64,000 bases of DNA from JACPDH01 sp041671505 (lineage in GTDB: Bacteria; Acidobacteriota; Thermoanaerobaculia; Gp7-AA8). Location of the stretch: positions 103,607-167,606 of the forward strand of contig JBAZBK010000013.1 in the NCBI GenBank assembly GCA_041671505.1. The letters run 5' to 3'. Shown here in pieces: positions 33,301 through 41,500 of this stretch (position 1 is its first letter; every line of letters starts with the position of its first letter). The translations under genes were made by a program, and so were the position numbers. The notes below the pieces were generated by a model. That model worked only from the letters and a program-made list of their open reading frames with translations, did not search any database and was not told the origin of the DNA.

Positions 33301-35350
33301 GGATCGTGGTGCCGAGCGGTGTCGCCGCGTTGACGCTCACCGTCAGGGGGAAGTTCGCTGTTTCGCCTACCGCCATCGATGGTTTCGTGCACGTGATGGT
33401 GCCGGCAGAGCCTGGGGTGGGTGATCCCGGGAGGGGATAGGTGCTGCAAGTCCAGCCGGCCGGGAAGTCGATCCAGGAGTAGGTCGTGTTGGGAGGTGTG
33501 GGGAATGAGACCGATACGTTCAAGGCCGGGACGACGCCTCGATTTTCGACGAGCTGGGCGTACCGGATGCTTTCGCCTGGCACGACGGGATCGGGGAAGT
33601 CGGCAACCGTGATTGCAACGTCGACTTCGTTCGTTCCCACCACGCCGACACTCGCGGTCGCCACATTGTTTGCGGTCGTCGCTTCGGAGGTGGTCGTCGT
33701 TGCGTACGCCGTGCTGCTGAGCGTGACGTTCGAAGTCGCTGGGGTCGTCACGTTCAGGCTGAACGTAGTGGTCTCTCCAAGACCGAGCGGCGTGCTCTTC
33801 GTGCAGGTGATCGTGCCTGATACGGGAGTACCGCAAGTCCAGGTCGGATCGGGCGTGGTGATGCTGCCAAAAATCGCGCCCGGGGGGACCTGGGTGACGA
33901 ACGTGGGCGACGTGGCCACTGCGAATCCCTGGTTCTTAACGGTCTGGATGTACGTGAACGGCGAGTTGATCTCGTAGACCGGATCCAGCGTCGTGTTCGT
34001 CACGACGAGATCAGCCTGCGTTCCCGACGCGACGAGCGTGTTCGCGATAGCAAGATTGTTGAACGGAGTCGGGTCCTGGATTTCGCTCGAGATCGTGGCA
34101 ACGGCAGGGACGATCGTACCCGGCGTGGCGAGCGGGTCGACCGTGAGGGAAAAGGCGAACGGTGTCGAGAAGCTGCCACTCACGAAGGGGGTACCCGAGT
34201 ACGAGCACGTCAGAACGTTCCCGCTCGGCGCCGGGCAACTCCACCCCGCCGGAGTCGACGTCATCGTGTCGAATGTTGTGCCGGCCGGGATCGCGAACTT
34301 CACGGTCATGCCGTCGGTGCCGGTCACCGGGCTCAGCCCGTCGTTGTACGCAACGGCGCTGTAGTTGATCGTGTCACCCGGTTTCACCGGGTCGGGCGAG
34401 TCCGTGATCGTCACACGCAGATCGGCGGCTGCGGACGCGGTCACGACCAAGCCGGCGGTACCGGAGTTGTAGTCGGTGTTGTAGTGATAGCTCGAGCCCG
34501 AGAAGTCGTAGATCAACGCTTTCAAGCGCGAGCCGGTCGAGGGCGTCGCACCGAGGATCTTGACGGTGAAATACGTAAGGACGTTTCCGCCGACCTTTCC
34601 TCCCAGGTAGTTCGGGGGGCCGATGCATGAGCGGTAGGTTGGGGAAGTCGTGTCGTTGTCCCACCCGCAACCGTCGGCATAGATCGTCGAGTTGATCGCG
34701 AGCGCGGGCGTGTCGTAGACCGAATACGACGAGAGAAGTTGAAAGCTGGTGTTCTCGAGGTTGACGAAATGCTCCAGCTGCTCGTACCCACCCGGTGCTG
34801 TCGCCCAATTCACCTTGAACGTGTAAATGCCGCCGGTCTGCAGGTCGGTCGGTCCAATGAGTCCGCCGACGGTGTTTCTGTTCTGGGAGTTGAGCTTCTC
34901 GATATAAAGCGCGCGGTTCGCCGGCGTGATCGCGCTCAGCGGAGGCGTCAAACTTGCGGCTGATATGGTGTATCCCTGTGAGGTGTAGAAGGCTGCGTCC
35001 AGGCGGGCAATCCTGCCGTTGAAGTAGAAGTCTTCGCAGCGTCCCGGATCGAGTTTCGGTATCGAGATCAACGAATTGTCGGCGAGGGTGATGTGGGGAT
35101 TGACTGCGCCGACGGTGTTGTAGGTTGCCGTCACGTCGGCGAGCGTGCCCGCCGTGTAGTTGCATGCCCGTGCACCAACCATGAACGTGTCGGGGCCGTC
35201 AGTCAAAAATTTGTTGCTGTCGAGGCCGATGATGTTCCAGCTGATCGGATCGATGCAGAGCGTCGTCGACGACGGTTTGCACGACTGCGCCTCCGTCGGA
35301 ACCGTCGCGGCAAGCGTGAGGGCAATCAGTATCGCGAATCTACGAACCAT
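30314..35350 (-). CDS. Giant secreted C25 (gingipain-like) cysteine peptidase with four DUF11 repeats
   Basis: The 1,678-residue protein has a signal peptide (VRRFAILIALTLAATV). Its N-terminal region (about 20-300) has no recognisable fold. Four DUF11/CARDB-type repeats follow at roughly 310, 445, 575 and 714, each starting like ADLxVxxTxxxDPV. A fibronectin-like segment near 850 and beta-rich modules lead to a C-terminal Peptidase_C25 domain (about 1340-1678) with catalytic VNYVGHGS (His) and MMDCLNAYF (Cys). No C-terminal sorting tail follows MLLGDPTMKLSD. ATG at 35350 has GGAG six bases upstream and begins the signal peptide. A paralogue lies at 38512-42852; the peptide-modification cassette sits between them. 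Confidence 0.85.
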   Translation of the reverse strand: MVRRFAILIALTLAATVPTEAQSCKPSSTTLCIDPISWNIIGLDSNKFLTDGPDTFMVGARACNYTAGTLADVTATYNTVGAVNPHITLADNSLISIPKLDPGRCEDFYFNGRIARLDAAFYTSQGYTISAASLTPPLSAITPANRALYIEKLNSQNRNTVGGLIGPTDLQTGGIYTFKVNWATAPGGYEQLEHFVNLENTSFQLLSSYSVYDTPALAINSTIYADGCGWDNDTTSPTYRSCIGPPNYLGGKVGGNVLTYFTVKILGATPSTGSRLKALIYDFSGSSYHYNTDYNSGTAGLVVTASAAADLRVTITDSPDPVKPGDTINYSAVAYNDGLSPVTGTDGMTVKFAIPAGTTFDTMTSTPAGWSCPAPSGNVLTCSYSGTPFVSGSFSTPFAFSLTVDPLATPGTIVPAVATISSEIQDPTPFNNLAIANTLVASGTQADLVVTNTTLDPVYEINSPFTYIQTVKNQGFAVATSPTFVTQVPPGAIFGSITTPDPTWTCGTPVSGTITCTKSTPLGLGETTTFSLNVTTPATSNVTLSSTAYATTTTSEATTANNVATASVGVVGTNEVDVAITVADFPDPVVPGESIRYAQLVENRGVVPALNVSVSFPTPPNTTYSWIDFPAGWTCSTYPLPGSPTPGSAGTITCTKPSMAVGETANFPLTVSVNAATPLGTTIQYTGTVSTTTTDSIPTNNTATVPTLVGGANTADLSVVKTDLADPVTTGSILTYNIVVTNNGPAAATNITVSDTLPANTTYQSVVSTRGVCSHNGLIPGAVNCTIAGLGVGGTATITLQVNVLASASGQPPLSNTVNVSSTTPEPTGATTNNSSTASTVVLASTAASMLEADAVLNGSTVDLTWSTSYEVNNIGFNVYRADGSTRTRVNPSLVAGSVIVAGPGITLPAGFSYRWIDRTPVEGAVYWIEDVDLDGSTSLFGPIVPRSAALSRKAEALESTRPVSLTFDAIASRSADAPARAILPSSTPESAPASEAMPADVVLARQFDIAGNPAARIRVATEGYYRVTRQQLIEAGFDPGSDPWALALFVDGGETPIAVSDGGDGRWDATDYFEFYATGIDTTYAGARAYWLIDSTNGLRFRPKSKTKATAYNSSGFPYTLERKERTVFFGAQTNGTDNDSFYGPPVYSAELTRSFQVTNIDSAGSGATLEIALQGATILPHRVRVSLNGNALGTVDFYGQSTGRSSFALPQSALRTGTNNVTLVAIGGSSDVSFLDYIRLSYPHTFKADGDVLRFPMPGATTATIGGFTTSELRVLDVTDPAQPTEVEASVVRAGAGYSLVVSPHEKGNRILYATSIARAAAPAAIEANAPSELSSQHNGADFVIISHPRFLPALGTLADRRASEGLSTSVVSVEDVFDEFGFGAKSPDAIRDFLGYTQTRWKVAPRYVLFVGDATFDPRNYVGYGDRDLVPTRFRPTKYMKAASDDWLADFDGDGSADMYLGRISVTTLAEAQAVVAKITGYTRPSPARVLLVVDQNDRTFSFAQASATIRNTIPAGIATEQFSITSASDRPRLLAALRSSPLIVNYVGHGSIEGWSNTSILRSQDVASLAGSGSVPFFVMMDCLNAYFADVYSNSLGEALLKAPNGGAIAVWASTALSDPPPQVEINMALYRLLAANPSITIGELVSRAKAATTDHEVRTTWMLLGDPTMKLSD

Positions 35351-35545
35351 CAGCATCTCCATTACCGGGGGCACTCGAGTCAAAGATAAAATCTCACCCT
35401 TCGACACGAGGGGGCGCATGTCGTTGTGACTGTGAACACTATAGCGGGAACGACGATTTCGGTGGATTGCCCACTTTAGATAGGGAAAGTCGATCGGGGA
35501 TGGTTCCGCTCGTCCTCGTTGTTCGTACCGGTCGAGCGCCCGATT

Positions 35546-35944
35546 GTGAACCGTACTGCCAAAGTCAACGCGATCGCCGAACTCCTCGCGGAGGGGGCGG
35601 CCGACTCTCACGCGACGCTCCGCATCCGCGGTGAGTGCATGGCGCCGACGCTCGTCGACGGCACGCGCGCTTCAGTCGGGCGTGCGAGTATCGTGCTTCC
35701 TGGCGACATTGTCGTCTTTCGTACATCGAACGACCTCACCGCGCACCGCGTCCTCGGTTATTGGATTCGGTCCTGGAAGCTCGCGCTTGTGACGAAGGGT
35801 GACCACTGCGACAGGCACGACGGCGTGATCGAGCTCGACCGACTCCTCGGGCGTATCGGCACCAGCGTGAGCATTCCGACGCGGCTGCGGTCGGTTGGCG
35901 CCTACCTCCGCCTGATCGTGTCCAGGGTGGGCCGCAGGACGTGA
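35546..35944 (+). CDS. S24/S26-family signal-peptidase-like protein with Cys in place of the nucleophilic Ser
   Basis: The 132-residue protein has the S24/S26 beta fold seen in small peptidase-like proteins linked to PqqD cassettes. The nucleophile motif, normally GxSMxPT, reads GECMAPTLVDG, so Cys replaces Ser. LPGDIVVFRTSNDLTAHRVLGYW and TKGDHC follow. No membrane anchor is seen. GTG at 35546 is chosen; a TTG at 35519 is the only other candidate. It may be inactive, a cysteine-dependent variant or a binding protein. Its stop overlaps the GTG start of the HprK-like gene (GTGA), making it the first gene of a coupled four-gene unit. Confidence 0.75.
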   Translation: MNRTAKVNAIAELLAEGAADSHATLRIRGECMAPTLVDGTRASVGRASIVLPGDIVVFRTSNDLTAHRVLGYWIRSWKLALVTKGDHCDRHDGVIELDRLLGRIGTSVSIPTRLRSVGAYLRLIVSRVGRRT

Positions 35945-36858
35945 CGTTCGGGAGCCAGTTTCTCCGCTATCCGGATCTGTTCCCTGCTCGCATCGGAGGC
36001 GAGGTCTGGGGAGAACGGGAAGTCTGGATCGACCTCCCTGGCGGGCCGTACGCATTCACTGGTCTGTCGGAGAGACAGGAACTCGCGATGCGCGCCCGTT
36101 ATGGCGACTATCTTCGCGAGCCGGCGCCGGACTTCGTCGCGACTCGGGTCTTCAGGGCTCAGCAGAGTGACTTCCTCGAGGTTGACACTCGTGGATGGGA
36201 GTACTCACTCGACGTTGAGCACGAGGCCGGCGCGATCCTGATTGCAGGCATGAATCTCATGGCGCGACTCGAGCTCCAGGCGCGGCAGGCCGGCGCGGTG
36301 TGGACGTCGGAGGATCGAGAAGAATACGTGATCGGCGTCGTGGAGAACTTCTTCCGGCCGCTGCTTGCCTATCGTGTGGCGGAGCGCGGAGCGCTCGTGT
36401 TGCATTCGTCCGCGGTCGTCCTCGACGGGGGGGCGTATGTGTTCGTCGGCCGATCGGGCGCAGGCAAGTCGACGGTGGCACGTCTCGCGCTGGAGCGGGG
36501 ACACGCGATCCTGAGTGACGACCTGAACGTGCTCAGTCCCGCCGGTTCGGGCTGGAACGTCGCACGCCTTCCGTTCGCGGGTGAGTATCCCGATCACGGC
36601 AGAGGCGAGACCGTGCCCGTCGCGGCGATCTACGAGTTGGAGAAGGGTGCGACACACGCTCTCTCTCCGACCACTCCCGCCGCGTCGTTCGCGGCACTGC
36701 TACGCTGCGCACCCTACGTGAACGGCGATCCCTACCGGGTTTCGCGACTCGAAGAATCGATCTCCGCGGTGGTTCGGGACGTCCCCTGCAGCCGCCTCAC
36801 CTTCAGCCTCGACCCGGGCTTCTGGCCTATAATCGAGGAACGGGCAATCCTGCGATGA
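35941..36858 (+). CDS. HPr-kinase-related protein (HprK-like P-loop kinase)
   Basis: The 305-residue protein ends in an HprK-type kinase core: LVLHSSAVVLDGGAYVF, then the P-loop GRSGAGKST (about residues 174-182), and a Walker-B-like AILSDDLNVL. The first 130 residues are a poorly conserved N-terminal region. In lasso-peptide and PqqD-type clusters such kinases are thought to act on the peptide substrate. The gene overlaps its neighbours at both ends (GTGA at 35941, ATGA at 36855), showing a tightly coupled operon. The substrate here is not known. Confidence 0.85.
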   Translation: MTFGSQFLRYPDLFPARIGGEVWGEREVWIDLPGGPYAFTGLSERQELAMRARYGDYLREPAPDFVATRVFRAQQSDFLEVDTRGWEYSLDVEHEAGAILIAGMNLMARLELQARQAGAVWTSEDREEYVIGVVENFFRPLLAYRVAERGALVLHSSAVVLDGGAYVFVGRSGAGKSTVARLALERGHAILSDDLNVLSPAGSGWNVARLPFAGEYPDHGRGETVPVAAIYELEKGATHALSPTTPAASFAALLRCAPYVNGDPYRVSRLEESISAVVRDVPCSRLTFSLDPGFWPIIEERAILR

Positions 36859-37136
36859 ATTCTCTGCTCAAACGATGTCCCGACGTCCGATTCAGGCGGC
36901 TTGGAGACGAGTCGGTGGTCGTGAAGCAGAGCGCGGGCGAGGTGTTCGTCCTGAACGGCATCGGCGGCCGCGTGCTCGAACTGGCGGACGGAACCGTCGA
37001 CATCCCGCGTATGGTCGATCGTCTCGAAGCGGAGTTCGACGCCGCGCGCGACGTGATCGCGGTCGACGTCGAGCGCTTCGCCCGCGAGCTGGAGCAGGCG
37101 GGTCTGATCGAGTCGCTGCCGGAGTCGGGGCCGTGA
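36855..37136 (+). CDS. PqqD-family peptide chaperone (RiPP recognition element)
   Basis: This 93-residue protein is a typical PqqD fold: FRRLGDESVVVKQSAGEVF beta strands, VLNGIGGRVLELADG and a C-terminal helical part with FARELEQAGLIE. PqqD domains hold precursor peptides for radical SAM enzymes. Here it is sandwiched between the HprK-like kinase and the radical SAM gene with overlapping stop/start codons (ATGA, GTGA), as in peptide-modification operons. The substrate peptide is not identified. Confidence 0.9.
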   Translation: MNSLLKRCPDVRFRRLGDESVVVKQSAGEVFVLNGIGGRVLELADGTVDIPRMVDRLEAEFDAARDVIAVDVERFARELEQAGLIESLPESGP

Positions 37137-38221
37137 CGCTGAGGGACGTGGTGTCGCGTACCTGGCGCGACAACCTGCTGTTCTCGGTGCTCATCGAGCT
37201 AACGTACCGCTGCAACCTCGATTGCTTTTTCTGCTACAACGATCTCGCAGCGCGAGGGAAGGCACTCCGGCTCGACGACTACCTTCGCATTCTCGACGAG
37301 TTGGCCGAGCTGCAAGTGCTCGACGTGACTCTGAGCGGCGGCGAGCCGCTCGCCCATCCCGACTTCTTCGCGATCGGAGCGGCGGCGAAGGAGCGCGGCT
37401 TCGTCATCCGCCTGAAGTCGAACGGTCATGCATTGCGTGGCGAAGTCGCCCGCCGCCTTCGCGATGAGGTCGACCCCTTCGTCGTCGAAGTCAGCCTTCA
37501 CGGCGCGTGCGCGTCGACTCACGACAGACAGACGCGCGTGCCCGGCTCGTTCGATCGATTGCTCGCGAATCTCGCCGAACTGAAACAGCTCGGCCTCCGC
37601 GTCAAGATCAACTCGACGTTGACGCTCTGGAACGAGACAGAGGTCGAACGGATGTACACGATCGCCGACTCGCTCGGAATGCCGCTGAAATTCGATCCTG
37701 CCGTCACTCCACGCGACGACGGCGACGAAACGCCGCTGAATGTCGCGCCCACGGCCGGAGGAGTGCGCGCCCTGTACACGACTCAGTTCGAGCGATCACG
37801 CAAGCTCGGCGAGCGCATTCTCGATCCGCGGCGGTCGGCGGAAGATGCAGATCTCGTCGAAGTCGACGGCAAGCACTGTGGTGCCGGCTCTGCCGCTGTC
37901 GCGATCGACCCGTTCGGCAATGTCTATCCGTGCGTAGCCTGGAGAGTGCCCGTTGGGAATGTGCACGAACAATCGCTTGGTGCGATCTGGAGCAGTTCGG
38001 TGGAGTTGGACGCCGTCCGGGCGCAGGTCGTCGGAGTGCGTTCGGCGCTGGAGAAGGAGGGCCCGGTCGGAAATCTGATGAGTTTCTGCCCCGGCCTCGC
38101 CTCGAGACGAACGGGACGCCCCGACGAAGTCACTCCCGACATGCGCGAGCGTGGCCAGACGCTGCTCGATGTCATGAGCGAGTACTCCACAGTGGTTACT
38201 CGGGTCGCAGGGGACGACTGA
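37133..38221 (+). CDS. Radical SAM/SPASM peptide-maturation enzyme
   Basis: The 362-residue protein has the radical SAM CxxxCxxC motif in TYRCNLDCFFCYN near residue 23, the SAM-binding SGGEPLAHPDF, and a central TIM-barrel region with VEVSLHGA. The SPASM region carries auxiliary-cluster cysteines in KHCGAGSAAVAIDPFGNVYPC and a later SFCPG. Such enzymes modify ribosomal peptides, often with PqqD partners. GTG at 37133 overlaps the PqqD stop (GTGA). No further modification enzyme or exporter follows. Confidence 0.92.
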   Translation: MTLRDVVSRTWRDNLLFSVLIELTYRCNLDCFFCYNDLAARGKALRLDDYLRILDELAELQVLDVTLSGGEPLAHPDFFAIGAAAKERGFVIRLKSNGHALRGEVARRLRDEVDPFVVEVSLHGACASTHDRQTRVPGSFDRLLANLAELKQLGLRVKINSTLTLWNETEVERMYTIADSLGMPLKFDPAVTPRDDGDETPLNVAPTAGGVRALYTTQFERSRKLGERILDPRRSAEDADLVEVDGKHCGAGSAAVAIDPFGNVYPCVAWRVPVGNVHEQSLGAIWSSSVELDAVRAQVVGVRSALEKEGPVGNLMSFCPGLASRRTGRPDEVTPDMRERGQTLLDVMSEYSTVVTRVAGDD

Positions 38222-38264
38222 ACTCGCTCAGGAGCTGATCGGTCCCGAGGGGCAGACGCCGGGG

Positions 38265-38438
38265 TTGGTTTTCGCCGGCGGTGCGGGCGAGCACACCGCG
38301 GCCACCGCCTCGATGATCTCCCGAGACAGTATCCTCGGGGAATCCCAGGGCTTCTTCGTTCGCGATTCTCCCGCGGATGTTTCCAATCTGTCAGTCATTC
38401 AAGCTTTCCGGCCCGCCTGCTCGCGGCTGCTTCAGTGA
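38265..38438 (+). other. Short coding-like open frame after the radical SAM gene (possible precursor or remnant)
   Basis: A frame open from 38178 to the TGA at 38436 shows a strong GC preference at third positions, as real genes do here. It overlaps the radical SAM stop. There is no ATG near its beginning; candidate starts are TTG at 38265 (57 residues) or ATG at 38313 (41 residues). The predicted peptide has a Gly/Ala stretch FAGGAGEHTAATAS, then SQGFFVRDSPADVSN, and one Cys near the end. I recognise no family. It may be the missing substrate of the cassette, or a decayed gene. Confidence 0.25.
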
Positions 38439-38511
38439 TTCTAACGTGAGCCTCGACTCGTTCACTCCAACTTTTGTTGGCGGAGGAGTCGTTTGCCGTT
38501 CCGAGGCACTC

Positions 38512-41500
38512 CTACTCTCCGTCTCGGGAGCCTTGAATCGTCGTGGGCATCCGCAGCTGTAATGTCGGGTCGCCGAGAAGGACGTAAAGCTGCGACGCAT
38601 CCCCTGGGTGTTTCGCGGCGGCGGCACGAACGAGGTCTCCCAAGCGCGTCGTGTCGCTCGAGAATGCATGGTAGAGCTCATCGCCGAGCGCGGTCGATGC
38701 ATCGTGATAGGCGAGACCGGTTGGAGCGAAGGTCGCCGCAGCGCCTCCCGATTCGGCCAGTACGAGGGTCTCGCCGAGAGCGGGGTAGTTCGGAATCTCG
38801 AATCGGTTGATGATGCAGCTCAGCGCAACGAGTACGGGGGGGGTGTCGGACGCGAGGGATGCGACGTCGGCCGACGTGAGGAGCCCTTCCGACGCGAGCC
38901 GGTCGAGCCCGCCGTGACCCGTCCAGTTCACGATCGAGATTCCGCTGGCCCACGACGCGAAGAGCTGCGCGCGCGCGGAAGCGAGAGGCGTATCACCCAG
39001 ACTGATGCGCAGCGGGCTTCCGAACGGCAGAGCGCTCTGCATCCGATCCGATGCGGCGGAGAAGACGACGCCTCGGTCGGGATCGTCGGAGGCGAAGAGC
39101 GCGGGGAACCTTGCCTGCGTCCCTTCGAGTCGCTCGATCTTCGACGAGTAGGCGAGCAACTCGCCCACGTCGGAGATCGGCAGGCGGCCGATGGCCATGT
39201 CGGGAGCTCGATCGCCATCGACGTCGGCGAGGCGCGCGTCGCTCGCGAAGATCCCGTCCGCAGACCGCACCATGAGCGGCGGAACGATCGGCTCTTCACC
39301 CGCGATGCCTTTGTAGTCGTAGCTGCCTCGTCCCGCGAGCAGCACGTAGCGCGGCGCGACGGCCCATCGCGACGCCTCGCGCAGGTACGCTCGGATGGCG
39401 TGAGGCGTCTCGACGCCTCGGGACATCGCGTCATAGATCGCCTCGACGTCGGCTACGGCGACGAGAAGCCCCGTCGAACGGCGGCCCTGCGCGTACGCTT
39501 CGGCAGCGTCGTGTAGTCCCGCCGACGTGATGATGAGAAGGTCGGCTGCGCGGATTCCTTCGAGGTCATTCGCCCTCGAGCCGCGCGCGCTGGCGGGAGT
39601 GACGCCGCCAAGCGTGGAGAGCGCGTATCGCCGTCCCGGCGTCGCGTTCCAGGAGACGTTGCCCGACGCGTCGGGCGTCACGCCCGTGATCGCGATCGGA
39701 CGGGAAGCGCTGGTGGAATCGAGGAGCAGGGAGAGTGACGAGAGCCCCGACACGGTAGTCGGACCGGTCGCCTCGAGCTCCAGCTGGCCGTTGCGCGGAA
39801 CTGTTGCGCGCTGGTAGGTGACGCCGATCGAGTCGACGTAGAACACGCTCAGCGGGCCGCTGCCGTTGCTGACTCCTTCGACCGTGACGCTGTTCGCGCC
39901 TTCGTGCAGCAGTTGTTGCGGCACCGCGGCGGTAATCGTCTTCGGCGTGATGGCATCCCACGAGCTCGTGGCAACTTCGACCCCGTTGATCTGGAGCTTT
40001 GCCCCGTGCTGCGCCGAGGTGGCTCCCTGCAGCTTCACGGCGATGGAGGCGCCCGAACTCGACGCGAGCCCGTCGACGCCGATATCGAAGTTCCTCGTGG
40101 TGTAGCCGGCGTAGCCGGGAACGAAGCTTGCCTGGAACCAGTAGTCTCCCTCGGGGTCGAGCGGAACGGCGGTCGCTGCGAATGCGTCGGTCTCGAACCA
40201 CTTCGTGTCGGCGTAGGTCGTCGTGCCTCCGAAGATCGGGGAGGCGGGCGACGCCTGCATTGTGAGGCCGTGGCCGTCGGTGAGCTGGTATGCGTTGCGT
40301 GTCGTGTAGGGAGAGTCGAGCGCTTCGGCGAAGAAGAGAAGCGAGTCGCCGGTGGGGCTCGGCGTCCACGCGACGTCGGCACCGCCGCGGGTAAGGCGGA
40401 AACCGGCGTTCGCGAACTTCGCGCGGACCGAGCCGAGCGGAATTCCGAGAATCGCGGAGACGTCGCTCGCGGAGATCGAGTGAATCCCGCGCGTGGTTGT
40501 CTCGGCGATCAGTGCCGTGGAAGTCGACTTGTTTGCCGCGGCCTGCGGCTTCGGCTTGGATTGCGTCGCTTTGTTAGGCTTCGATCCGAACGCGCCGTCT
40601 GCTTTTGGATCGGACGCCTGCGGCGGGCGTGGTACCACGCTGAACGAGCCGTGCGTGATCGTGCGGCCGTCGATCGTCGTCTCCCGGATCGCCCACGTCT
40701 GTCGGCCTCCGTTCGCTCCAGGGTCGTCGACCGCGTACGATCCACCGGCACCGTTCGTGTACAGCGCGGGTATCGGGACGCTGTTGACTTTCACCCAGTC
40801 AGACTTCTCCTGTCGGAGCAAGTCGAACGAAGCGGCACCGAGCTCGGACGAGGTCGTCCAGATCACGCTCACGCGACCCTGGTCTTTCGATGCGTCGAGC
40901 GAGGCGACGATGGCATCGGTCGCGAGCGTTCCGATCGAGAGCTGGCAGATCGGCCCGACGAGATTCGTGGCTCGCCCCTGCGTCGTATTCGCGGTCTCGT
41001 CGAGGTATTGGGCGCGGGTGCCGTTCCCCGATGCGGGCGTTGCGGTGACGTTCACTGTGCCGCCGGCGTAGGCGACCTGGATCGTGTACGAGAGAAGCGC
41101 GGTGGCTCCTGCCGACACGCTGCCGGGGTTCCAGGTGATGTTGCCGCTGCCACCGCCGCCAGGCACGCTGACGATCGATCCCTGGCTGACCTGCGCAGAG
41201 GAACCGACGTACGTCACCACACCTCCCGGGACGTTCGCCGTCACGAGGTTCGATGCGGAAAACGTAATCGGCCAGGCCGTCGGATTGACGAGTCTGACGG
41301 TCACCTGGTACTGCGGAGTCTGCCCCGCGGTCGGCGGGTTCGACGCCCCTCCGACGTTCTTGAAGGTCAGAAGCTGTTCGAGATACGGTTTGAGCGGAGC
41401 CGCTCCGACGTCGGTCGCGAAATAGGTCCGGAAGCTGCTCGCGACCGGATTTGCGGTGGGCGGGTTTGCTGGTGTCAGCTCGGACGAGAGATAGACCGTC

